Positions 1 to 6,486 of a DNA stretch of 9,140 bases are shown here, piece after piece. Numbering within the stretch: position 1 is the first letter of the stretch; each line of letters starts with the position of its first letter. The DNA lies in assembly GCA_014360105.1 (NCBI GenBank), contig JACIYD010000037.1:1-9140 (forward strand), given 5' to 3'. The stretch comes from Clostridia bacterium. GTDB taxonomy: Bacteria; Bacillota; DSM-521; Neomoorellales; SLTJ01. The notes under the pieces were generated by a model, which worked only from the letters and a program-made list of their open reading frames with translations, searched no databases and had not been told where the DNA came from. The translations under genes and the position numbers were made by a program.

Positions 1-263
1 ATCTTGGCGCCGCCCAGGGACTTGATGCCGCCGGACTCGTTGATCTCATCCACGCACATCTGGATGGCGCTCCGCATGAGCCCGCCTTCGTAGGCCATAC
101 TGCCCGTCAGAGGATGAATGTGGCCGATCTTCACTTCCGGCGGGCCGCCACCCGCGGCCCCCTGGCCCGTCCCCTTTCCGCAGCCTGCGCCGAGCAGGGC
201 CACGCTAAGGCTCGCCAGGGCAAGCCAAACCAACAGGCGACTTTTCCTCCAACACATGGACAT
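1..263 (-). CDS. Substrate-binding lipoprotein of a branched-chain-amino-acid-type ABC importer, N-terminal fragment
   Basis: This gene runs off the left edge; 87 codons are visible. The start at 263 is chosen because GGGAGG (277-272) lies 8 bases upstream. The protein opens with a bacterial lipoprotein signal: basic residues (R6, K7, R9), a hydrophobic stretch (residues 10-24) and a lipobox LGAGC with the lipid-modified Cys28, followed by a Gly/Ala-rich linker. From about residue 43 it reads VKIGHIHPLTGSMAYEG, then a DEIN motif and SGGIKSLGGAK. This is the characteristic first strand-helix of the periplasmic binding proteins of the LivK / urea / short-chain-amide group (Peripla_BP_6). In a Gram-positive host it would be anchored to the outer face of the membrane and deliver solute to Liv-type permeases, probably encoded beyond the edge. 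Its place behind the catabolic genes suggests it binds the pathway substrate, but the fragment does not show which ligand. Confidence 0.88.
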   Translation of the reverse strand, partial: MSMCWRKSRLLVWLALASLSVALLGAGCGKGTGQGAAGGGPPEVKIGHIHPLTGSMAYEGGLMRSAIQMCVDEINESGGIKSLGGAK

Positions 264-271
264 GCATCTCT

Positions 272-277
272 CCTCCC
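272..277 (-). promoter_or_regulatory. Ribosome binding site of the ABC binding-protein gene
   Basis: GGGAGG on the minus strand, 8 bases before the ATG at 263. It decides between three nearby ATGs (267, 263, 257): the one at 267 is in a different frame, and only the 263/257 frame encodes the lipoprotein signal. Confidence 0.75.
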
Positions 278-359
278 TTCGGTCGGTGATCCGCAATGAA
301 CGCCGTCTGGCAAGACTAGCCGAGGAACTGCGCCCTCATCCCCCCTCTCACCCCTCTTC

Positions 360-2315
360 CTAGAGCAGCCTGGCCAGGCGGTGAGCGTCGGCGATGGCCT
401 CCATCGCCCTTCTAGGTGCGAGGCAATCGCCCACCAGGTGCACCGCTATGCCTGGGCTCGCCTCTCTGAGCTGACGGTACAGCTCCAGCCGGGGCCTGCG
501 CCACCAGGCTGCCAGCACGCTCTCCACTTCTCCCACCGTGCTGTTCTCTCCGGTGAACACGTCCCGCACGACCAGGTCCTTTCCAATCCACGAAGTAGCC
601 ACGTGCCCTGTCAGCACGCGTACCCCTAGTGACCGCAGGCGGTATTCCTGGCTTACCCAGCAGGTAGGGGGGAGGTCTGTACCCACATACGGCCTGGGAG
701 TGATCACCCACACCTCCCGTTCCTCCGCCGCCAGAAGCTCGGCCACGCTGGTGGCCCGGTAGTGGCCGTCGTCGTCGAGCAGGGCCACCTTTGCGCCCAC
801 CTCGACCAGGCCCTCCAGCCAGTCTTCTACCGGTCGGGCCGCTGCTCCGTCGGCAGGAGTTTCCAGTTCCGGAACTACGGGGTCCGCTCCCACGGCCAGG
901 ATGACCACCTCCGGCGCTTCGGCGAGGATGAGGTCTACTGTAGCCTCTACCTCCAGCCTGACGTCCACCCCCGCCTTGCGGACCTCCCGGCTGAGGTTCT
1001 GCTCCACGCCCCGGATGCCCTCCCGTCCGGGTACCTTAGCCGCCAGGATGAGCTGACCCCCCAGCTCCGCGCGTCTTTCGAAAAGAACGACCTGGTGGCC
1101 CCGCAGGGCGGCCACGCACGCGGCCTCCAGGCCGGCCGGACCGCCACCCACCACGACTACCTTCTTGCGCCGCGGCGCTGCGGCCAGACCCTCGCCCCAC
1201 ACCGTCTCGCGGCCCACCGTGGGGTTCTGAAGGCAGCGAATGCTGCGGCCCGTGTGAATCCGACCCGCGCAGCCCTGATTACACCCCACGCAGGTACGGA
1301 TGTCCTCCGGCCTGCCCTCGCGGGCCTTGCGGGGAAGTTCCGGATCACAAATAGTCGCCCTGGTCATGCAGACCGCGTCCGCTTGGTGGTTGGCCAGAAT
1401 CTGCTCCGCCTGATCGGGATCCACAATCCGCCCCACGGCAAAGACCGGCGTCCGCTGGAGGGCCTCCTTGATCCCCGCCGCCAGGTAGACGAACGTCCCC
1501 AGAGGGAAGTGCATGTCTGGTATCATGGTTGCATAGCTTACGCCGTTGTAGTTGCACTGGCTCACTGAAATGTAATCCGGGGGCGCCACCGCCTCCAGCA
1601 TGCGGACGACTTCCTGCATCTCGCTGAGCCCCAGCCCGCCGTCAGTGAACTCATCGGCGCTAATACGCACGCCTACGGCTATCTGTTCCCCCACCGCGGC
1701 GCGCACGCGCTGGAGCACCTGAACCAGCAGGCGCAGCCGATTTTCCAGGCTGCCGCCGTAGGTGTCGTTCCGCCGGTTGCTGAAGGGAGAGAGGAACTGC
1801 TGCAGGAGGTAACCGTGAGCGGCATGCACCTCTACACCGTCAAACCCGGCCTCGACCATGAGGCCCGCAGCGCGGGCAAACCCCTCGATCACTTCATCAA
1901 TTTCCTCTGGCTCCATGGGGTGCGGCAGTTCCCTCTTGGTGGGACAGGGCAAGCACGACGGCGCCCAGAGGGGTAGCTCTGTATCCGCGCCGCTCATCTG
2001 CCTCCCCATGTGCAGCAGTTGGGCAAAAATCTTCGTGCCGTGCCGATGTACTGCCTCGGTGACCCTCTTGAGCGGGGGCACCGCCCTGGCATCGTAACCG
2101 ATCAGCGCGCCACGCGGTGCCGTAGTGGGATGGACGCGCACGGCTTCCATCACCACCAGCCCTAGCCCGCCCCTGGCCCGGGCCTCGTAGTAGGCGACGT
2201 GCTCATCGCTGGCCAGGCCGTCACGACTAAGATTGGTCGTGTGCGCCGAGCTAACTATTCTGTTGGGCAGGACCACCGGACCAATCCGCAGGGGGCTGAA
2301 GAGCAAGGGGTACAA
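360..2315 (-). CDS. NADH:flavin oxidoreductase / trimethylamine dehydrogenase-like FMN-[4Fe-4S]-FAD protein (second paralog)
   Basis: A 651-residue cytoplasmic flavo-iron-sulfur enzyme of the old-yellow-enzyme / 2,4-dienoyl-CoA reductase / trimethylamine dehydrogenase superfamily (FadH about 670, TMADH about 730 residues). Residues 1 to about 330 form the FMN TIM barrel, with the active-site pair H164 and H167 in HAAHGYL and the motif DTYGGSLENR. Cysteines 342, 345, 349 and 361 (C-x2-C-x3-C-x11-C) bind a 4Fe-4S cluster. A dinucleotide fold starts at about residue 385 with GGGPAG (390-395) and closes with GDCLAPR near 629. The second fold has DDDGHY (514-519) where NADPH-using relatives have a glycine-rich loop, as in TMADH, so ETF is a likelier electron partner than NAD(P)H. 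A TTG start at 2315 is chosen because GGAGG lies 9 bases before it; the TTG at 2324 would abut that site. It follows the hydantoinase by 89 bases. Enoate or dienoyl-CoA reductase remains possible. Confidence 0.9.
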   Translation of the reverse strand: MYPLLFSPLRIGPVVLPNRIVSSAHTTNLSRDGLASDEHVAYYEARARGGLGLVVMEAVRVHPTTAPRGALIGYDARAVPPLKRVTEAVHRHGTKIFAQLLHMGRQMSGADTELPLWAPSCLPCPTKRELPHPMEPEEIDEVIEGFARAAGLMVEAGFDGVEVHAAHGYLLQQFLSPFSNRRNDTYGGSLENRLRLLVQVLQRVRAAVGEQIAVGVRISADEFTDGGLGLSEMQEVVRMLEAVAPPDYISVSQCNYNGVSYATMIPDMHFPLGTFVYLAAGIKEALQRTPVFAVGRIVDPDQAEQILANHQADAVCMTRATICDPELPRKAREGRPEDIRTCVGCNQGCAGRIHTGRSIRCLQNPTVGRETVWGEGLAAAPRRKKVVVVGGGPAGLEAACVAALRGHQVVLFERRAELGGQLILAAKVPGREGIRGVEQNLSREVRKAGVDVRLEVEATVDLILAEAPEVVILAVGADPVVPELETPADGAAARPVEDWLEGLVEVGAKVALLDDDGHYRATSVAELLAAEEREVWVITPRPYVGTDLPPTCWVSQEYRLRSLGVRVLTGHVATSWIGKDLVVRDVFTGENSTVGEVESVLAAWWRRPRLELYRQLREASPGIAVHLVGDCLAPRRAMEAIADAHRLARLL

Positions 2316-2324
2316 CTTACTCAA

Positions 2325-2329
2325 CCTCC
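2325..2329 (-). promoter_or_regulatory. Ribosome binding site selecting a TTG start for the second flavo-iron-sulfur oxidoreductase
   Basis: GGAGG on the minus strand. It is directly adjacent to an in-frame TTG (2324-2322), which is too close for initiation, and 9 bases from the next in-frame TTG (2315-2313), an ideal distance. The resulting N-terminus (M-YPLLFSPL) lines up with that of the paralog at 6459 (MMFPRLFTPL). No ATG or GTG is available nearby. Confidence 0.65.
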
Positions 2330-2404
2330 GCCACTTTTAATTGCGTGCTCCATCTTCCTTGAGATCGCGCGCCTCGGTTCCGGGTGTAGCCCTGCGAATT
2401 CACC

Positions 2405-3796
2405 TTAGACCCGGCGCCTGAGATAGCGACCGCGACCCGGCGGCGCCAGCACCTTTCCTTCCCGCGCGATGATTTCTCCCCGGCCAATGGTCATCACCGG
2501 CCACCCCTTGATTGGCAGGCCGTCGTAGACGGAATAGCCGTCCTCGCCGAACCAGGCATGACTCAGAGCCTGTTCCCTGTCCAGATCGACCAGTACCAGG
2601 TCCGCGTCTGCGCCCACCGCGATGTTCCCTTTCTGGGGCCACAGGCCGAGGGCTCGGGCCGGAGCGGCGCTGGTTGCCCGGGCAATTAGGGGTAACTCCA
2701 GGCCACGCTTGTGGTAGCCCTCGCTGAGCATCAGGGGAAGAATGGCGCCCGACCCGGGAAACCCGGGGAGCGTGTTCCAGACGTCGCGGCCCTTGCCATA
2801 CTTTTTAGCCAGACTGCTGGGACAGTTGTCCGAGCCGATGGCAGTGATGATGCCTTTCCGCAGGCCTTCCCAGAGCACTTCCTTATTAAAGGCCTCGCGG
2901 ATAGGTGGGTTCACCTTGCCCAGGAGCCCGCACGGAGCATCGGTATCCAGCACCAGGTAGTGCGGGCAGGTCTCTACGGTAACCCCTTCACTCCACAGCC
3001 ACGCATTCTCCTCGAGCAGGCGAACGCTACGGGCCGCGGAGAGATGGACCACATACACCTTCGCACTGGTCAACCGCCGGAGGTAGAGTGTCTCCAGGAG
3101 GGAAACGCTCTCTCCGTAATCCGGGCTGGTCTGGGCGAAGAAGCCGAGGCTATCTTCCACTACGCCCTGGCGCAGCGCGCGCTCGGTCTTGCGCTGAATG
3201 TCCATATCCTCGCAGTGAACGCACAGAACTAGCTCCACAGATATTTTTTCGAACCGCCGCAGAATCTCCAGCTCGTCCGCACCATCGAGGGTGAGAGGAT
3301 CCTCAACGGCGAAAATGCGGCCCACGTTGTCCTGGTAGTTGCGATAAAACTTGTACGAGGTTACGCCCAACTCCCTGGCGTATAGCTCCAACTCCTCAAG
3401 ATGTAACTGGCGCAGCAGGCCGAGGCTGAGGGCGAAGTCGACCCGGCTCAGGCGCTCTCCCTCCTCGATGAGAGGAGGAACCGAGGCCAGGTAAGAGTCC
3501 TTTCCCCGGTAGTAGTTGACAATGGTGGTCGTCCCGCCTAGGGCGGCCGCTGCCGTTTCGCGGTCGAAGTCCTCGGCTGCCGGGTTGTAAATGCCCATGT
3601 GCTGGTGTGGATCTACCACGCCGGGAAAAACGTACAACCCGTCGGCGGCAACCACCTCGCGAGCCTCAAGGCCGGCGCCGGCGCCTTTTTCCAGGACGCC
3701 AGCGATTTTCCCTTCCCTGACGGCCAGGTCCGCCTCCTGAACCGATCCTTCAGGAAACACCACTTTGCCACCCTGGATCACCAGGTCAAACTGCAT
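2405..3796 (-). CDS. Hydantoinase / dihydropyrimidinase-family cyclic amidohydrolase
   Basis: A full-length 463-residue metal-dependent hydrolase that opens the ring of hydantoins, dihydropyrimidines or similar cyclic ureides and imides to give carbamoyl amino acids. All binuclear metal ligands of the family can be seen: H64 and H66 in DPHQHMG, the carboxylated lysine K149 in TSYKFYRNY, H194 in CVHCED, H251 in VVHLSA and D323 in GSDNCP. Y154, five residues after the lysine, matches the conserved substrate-contacting tyrosine. The ends (residues 1-55 and from about 400) form the usual beta-sandwich, with the GADADLVLVD motif near 408-417. The ATG is preceded at 8 bases by GGGAGG. The gene begins 15 bases after the carbamoyl-amidase-like gene, so ring opening and carbamoyl removal are probably co-translated. 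One oddity is Asn324 after the catalytic Asp, where hydantoinases and dihydropyrimidinases usually have His. Allantoinase and dihydroorotase are less likely. The exact substrate is unknown. Confidence 0.9.
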   Translation of the reverse strand: MQFDLVIQGGKVVFPEGSVQEADLAVREGKIAGVLEKGAGAGLEAREVVAADGLYVFPGVVDPHQHMGIYNPAAEDFDRETAAAALGGTTTIVNYYRGKDSYLASVPPLIEEGERLSRVDFALSLGLLRQLHLEELELYARELGVTSYKFYRNYQDNVGRIFAVEDPLTLDGADELEILRRFEKISVELVLCVHCEDMDIQRKTERALRQGVVEDSLGFFAQTSPDYGESVSLLETLYLRRLTSAKVYVVHLSAARSVRLLEENAWLWSEGVTVETCPHYLVLDTDAPCGLLGKVNPPIREAFNKEVLWEGLRKGIITAIGSDNCPSSLAKKYGKGRDVWNTLPGFPGSGAILPLMLSEGYHKRGLELPLIARATSAAPARALGLWPQKGNIAVGADADLVLVDLDREQALSHAWFGEDGYSVYDGLPIKGWPVMTIGRGEIIAREGKVLAPPGRGRYLRRRV

Positions 3797-3811
3797 GAGC
3801 TGGGCCTCCCT

Positions 3812-4504
3812 TCAAACCCTCTTCAGTTGCCGAAGGTAGTGCAGGGCCTCCTCGAGGCTGATGACGTCGCAGTACTTCATCCAAAGGTCCAACAGCGAGG
3901 CCTTGTGCGAGAGTTCAATGCGGTCGTACACGCACTCCTCGACCACGGCAACGTTGAAGTTGCGGGTAGCTGCGTCCACGGCGGTGGCCCTTACGCAGCC
4001 GCTGGTCGAGCCCCCGGTGATGAGCAGGGTGTCCACCCTGAGTTTCACCAAATAACTCAGGAACGGCGTCCCGTAGAAGAGGCTGGCATAGGACTTATCA
4101 ATCACCAACTCGCCCGGCGCGGGTTCCAGCTCCTTGACAATTTGCGTCTCGGGGCGACCCTCGAGGTACTTGCTCTGGTCGCGCACCGTCTTGGTTTGGA
4201 ACAGGTCAAACGCGAGGGTCTGCTTCTGCACATTACGGGAATAAAAGATGGGAATGCCCGCCTGTCTGGCTGCCTCTCTTAATGTGGCGATATGCCGCAC
4301 GGCCTGCCACGCTACGGCGCCTCCTCCAGAAGGCCAGCGGTCGAGCTGCTCGGCGATCGGCAGGTCTTCGCCCACATAGTTGTACTGGACGTCAATGATC
4401 AAGAGAAGAGGCCGCTCTCCCAGGCCCCGGCTCTTGCCGTAACCGCCGCGGGTGATTACGAGACGATCGGTATCGGAAAGTTTGTCCTCCCATATGCGTG
4501 CCAT
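3812..4504 (-). CDS. Isochorismatase-fold cysteine amidohydrolase, N-carbamoylsarcosine amidase-like
   Basis: A 230-residue cytoplasmic cysteine hydrolase of the isochorismatase-like superfamily. The catalytic triad is visible: D38 in LLIIDVQYNY, K137 in VIDKSYASLFYGT and the nucleophile C170 in GGSTSGCVRATAVDAA, with the cis-peptide region GGS just before it. The K-SxxASLFYGT and SGCVRAT motifs are those I associate with N-carbamoylsarcosine amidase and maleamate amidase rather than with nicotinamidase or true isochorismatase. The next gene makes carbamoyl amino acids, so removal of a carbamoyl group (to amine, CO2 and NH3) is the most economical role; the ureidoacrylate amidase RutB is a precedent within the fold. 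The ATG at 4504 is chosen because AAAGGA lies 9 bases upstream; a TTG at 4513 would touch that site. It sits 20 bases after the first flavo-iron-sulfur gene and 15 before the hydantoinase. The family is certain; the substrate is inferred. Confidence 0.88.
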   Translation of the reverse strand: MARIWEDKLSDTDRLVITRGGYGKSRGLGERPLLLIIDVQYNYVGEDLPIAEQLDRWPSGGGAVAWQAVRHIATLREAARQAGIPIFYSRNVQKQTLAFDLFQTKTVRDQSKYLEGRPETQIVKELEPAPGELVIDKSYASLFYGTPFLSYLVKLRVDTLLITGGSTSGCVRATAVDAATRNFNVAVVEECVYDRIELSHKASLLDLWMKYCDVISLEEALHYLRQLKRV

Positions 4505-4513
4505 GAGGCTCAA

Positions 4514-4519
4514 TCCTTT
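4514..4519 (-). promoter_or_regulatory. Ribosome binding site of the carbamoyl-amidase-like gene
   Basis: AAAGGA on the minus strand, 9 bases before the ATG at 4504. It abuts the in-frame TTG at 4513, which argues against the longer TTG-started version. Confidence 0.6.
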
Positions 4520-4524
4520 CTCTG

Positions 4525-6459
4525 TTAGATTTCAAGCGCAATCCGGTATCCGTCGAAGATAGCTTCTGGGGTGAGGCGCGGTGCCGCACAATTCCCCGCC
4601 AGGTATACCGCTTTCTCCGGAAATTGGCTCTCCATCTCCCTGGCCAGGAGCGTGTTGGCCTTCGGCTTGTCTACCACCACCACCGCTCCCACTCCGCGAA
4701 GAACTCTTTCCCAACCTTCGTGCACGACAAGCACGTCTTCGCCGTTCGCACCTTCAAACCTGGCCTTGGAAATGCTCTTCACTCCCAGCTCCCGCAGACG
4801 CTCCCAGATCATCATCTTGTTTACCAGGTCAAGGTCCACTCCCACCTCCGCTTCTTCCGTAGCTACGACTACCTGAGCGCCCATCTGGGCGAGGCGCTCC
4901 GCCAACCCCAGCGCCTTGTTATGGTAGTCCCGGTCAACCACCAGGATCGTCTTGCCCGCCACTTCTGCCTCCCCCAGCTCGAGCGCCTCCAGCGTATTGT
5001 AATGAGGGACTTGCTCACTCACCACCAGGGAGGGCGGGCCATACTCGGCGCCGGTGGCCAGCACTACAGCGTCGAAGGGTGCCAAGTCTTTTGCGCTAGC
5101 CCTCTGGCCCAGCCGCACTTCAACGCCGAGGCGTTTAAGCTGCAGGATCTGCCAGCGGGCAATACCCATCAGCTCGTCCCGGTGCGGCACGCGCGCAGCC
5201 AGGCGCAGCATACCCCCTAATTCTTCCTCCTGCTCGAAGAGCACCACATGGTGGCGGCGTAGGGCCAATACTCGCGCCGCCTCCAGTCCGGCCGGCCCCC
5301 CTCCCACCACGGCCACCTTGCGCGGCTGCGAGGCGGGTAAGGGAGCAAATTCCCGCTCCCGGCCGACGGCCGGGTTTCCCAGACAGGAGATGGGCGCCCG
5401 CAACCTCAGGCGGTGAAAACATCTCTGCAGGCACCCTACGCACGGCCTGATCCCATCGACATCCCCTTCCTTGGCCTTATTGGGCAGCTCCGGGTCTGCC
5501 AGGGTTGCCCTGGTCATGGCGACCAAGTCTGCATGCCCTTCCTCCAGGATGCGCTCGGCCAGAGCCGGATCGTTAATGCGGTGCGAGGTATACACAGGGA
5601 CATCGACCAGGCGTTTGATCGCCGAGGCCAGATAGACAAAGCACCCCAGGGGAAAGTCCATGCTGGGAAAAATGGGCGGATAGTTGAGATCGTGGCCCAC
5701 CGAGAGCCCGACATAGTCCAACCCCTCAGCCACCAGGGCCACTACGATTTCCTGAACGTCCTCCAGAGAAAGACCGCCGTCTACAAACTCGTCTCCGTCG
5801 ATGCGGATGCCCACCACCATCTGGCCGGCGGCTCCCTTAACTGCGCGGATAACCTCCCGGGCAAAGCGGAGCCGGCCCTCGAACGACCCGCCGTACTCGT
5901 CTTCTCGGTGGTTGGTCAGGGGCGAAAGGAATTCCTGGATGAGATAGCCGTGGGCGCAATGCACCTCCACGCCGTCATATCCGGCTTCGCGGGCGTGCGC
6001 CGTACAAGTCGCGTAAGCCTCCACCAGTTCGCGGATCTCGGCCTTGCTGAGTTCATGGGGCACCTCGCGCTTCAAAGGATCCATCAGAGCCGAAGGAGCC
6101 ACCACCGGCCGCATGGTGTCCACAGACGTCATCTCGCGGCCCATATGGTGGAGCTGACAGAACACGGCCGCACCGTAGGCCTTTATCTGGGAGGTTAATT
6201 CTCGCAGCCCGGGCAGCACCTGGCGGTCATAGAGCCGGATCGTATACTGCGATTGGGCCGTGGAGGGGTGGATGGCCATGGACTCGGTGATGATGAGGCC
6301 GATACCTCCCTTCGCCCGCGCCACGTGGTAGTCGATTAGCCGCTGCGTAACCAGGCCATCGGTCGAGGCAAAATGGGTCAGGTGACCGGTGGCGATAATT
6401 CTGTTCCTAATGGTCACTCCCTTAATGGTTAACGGCGTAAAAAGGCGTGGAAACATCAT
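4525..6459 (-). CDS. NADH:flavin oxidoreductase / trimethylamine dehydrogenase-like FMN-[4Fe-4S]-FAD protein (first paralog)
   Basis: A 644-residue paralog of the enzyme at 360-2315, with the same order of domains. The FMN barrel (1 to about 330) carries H167 and H170 in HCAHGYL and the motif DEYGGSFEGR. Cysteines 340, 343, 347 and 359 (C-x2-C-x3-C-x11-C) form the 4Fe-4S site. The first nucleotide fold has GGGPAG at 386-391. The second fold reads VDRDYHN (508-514) in place of a glycine-rich loop, so an NAD(P)H pocket is not supported. The position of the flavin-linked Cys30 of trimethylamine dehydrogenase is a leucine here, so FMN should be non-covalent. The terminal motif is GNCAAPR, whereas the paralog and TMADH have GD. 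ATG 6459 is chosen because GGGAGG lies 8 bases upstream; a GTG at 6468 overlaps that site. It lies 27 bases after etfB, which suggests it donates electrons to ETF. Likely role: dehydrogenase or demethylase; enoate reductase is the alternative. Confidence 0.9.
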   Translation of the reverse strand: MMFPRLFTPLTIKGVTIRNRIIATGHLTHFASTDGLVTQRLIDYHVARAKGGIGLIITESMAIHPSTAQSQYTIRLYDRQVLPGLRELTSQIKAYGAAVFCQLHHMGREMTSVDTMRPVVAPSALMDPLKREVPHELSKAEIRELVEAYATCTAHAREAGYDGVEVHCAHGYLIQEFLSPLTNHREDEYGGSFEGRLRFAREVIRAVKGAAGQMVVGIRIDGDEFVDGGLSLEDVQEIVVALVAEGLDYVGLSVGHDLNYPPIFPSMDFPLGCFVYLASAIKRLVDVPVYTSHRINDPALAERILEEGHADLVAMTRATLADPELPNKAKEGDVDGIRPCVGCLQRCFHRLRLRAPISCLGNPAVGREREFAPLPASQPRKVAVVGGGPAGLEAARVLALRRHHVVLFEQEEELGGMLRLAARVPHRDELMGIARWQILQLKRLGVEVRLGQRASAKDLAPFDAVVLATGAEYGPPSLVVSEQVPHYNTLEALELGEAEVAGKTILVVDRDYHNKALGLAERLAQMGAQVVVATEEAEVGVDLDLVNKMMIWERLRELGVKSISKARFEGANGEDVLVVHEGWERVLRGVGAVVVVDKPKANTLLAREMESQFPEKAVYLAGNCAAPRLTPEAIFDGYRIALEI

Positions 6460-6467
6460 CTTCGTCA

Positions 6468-6473
6468 CCTCCC
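6468..6473 (-). promoter_or_regulatory. Ribosome binding site of the first flavo-iron-sulfur oxidoreductase
   Basis: GGGAGG on the minus strand, 8 bases before the ATG at 6459. The upstream in-frame GTG (6468-6466) shares its first base with the last G of this site and so is unlikely to be the start. Confidence 0.7.
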
Positions 6474-6486
6474 GGGATAATAATGA

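Noticed and set aside
131..313. 60-codon minus-strand frame overlapping the binding-protein start
   Set aside because: It is out of frame with the lipoprotein signal and Peripla_BP_6 start; no SD of its own and no motif.
275..320. TTGCCA as a -35 for the binding-protein gene
   Set aside because: The hexamer at the right distance is ATCACC, which does not resemble TATAAT.
762..1568. 268-codon open frame on the plus strand
   Set aside because: It lies entirely antisense to the well-supported flavo-iron-sulfur gene at 360-2315; the translation is rich in His, Arg and Pro, has no recognisable motif, and reflects high GC content.
3599..4282. 227-codon open frame on the plus strand
   Set aside because: Spans parts of two oppositely oriented real genes and their junction; no domain resemblance.
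5413..6198. 261-codon open frame on the plus strand
   Set aside because: Antisense to the barrel domain of the first oxidoreductase; no family motif. A similar long plus-strand frame occurs opposite the paralog, as expected for mirrored codon use.
360..6459. The two oxidoreductases as a recent tandem duplication or repeat
   Set aside because: They are clearly paralogous as proteins but diverged throughout and separated by two unrelated genes; no long nucleotide identity is apparent.
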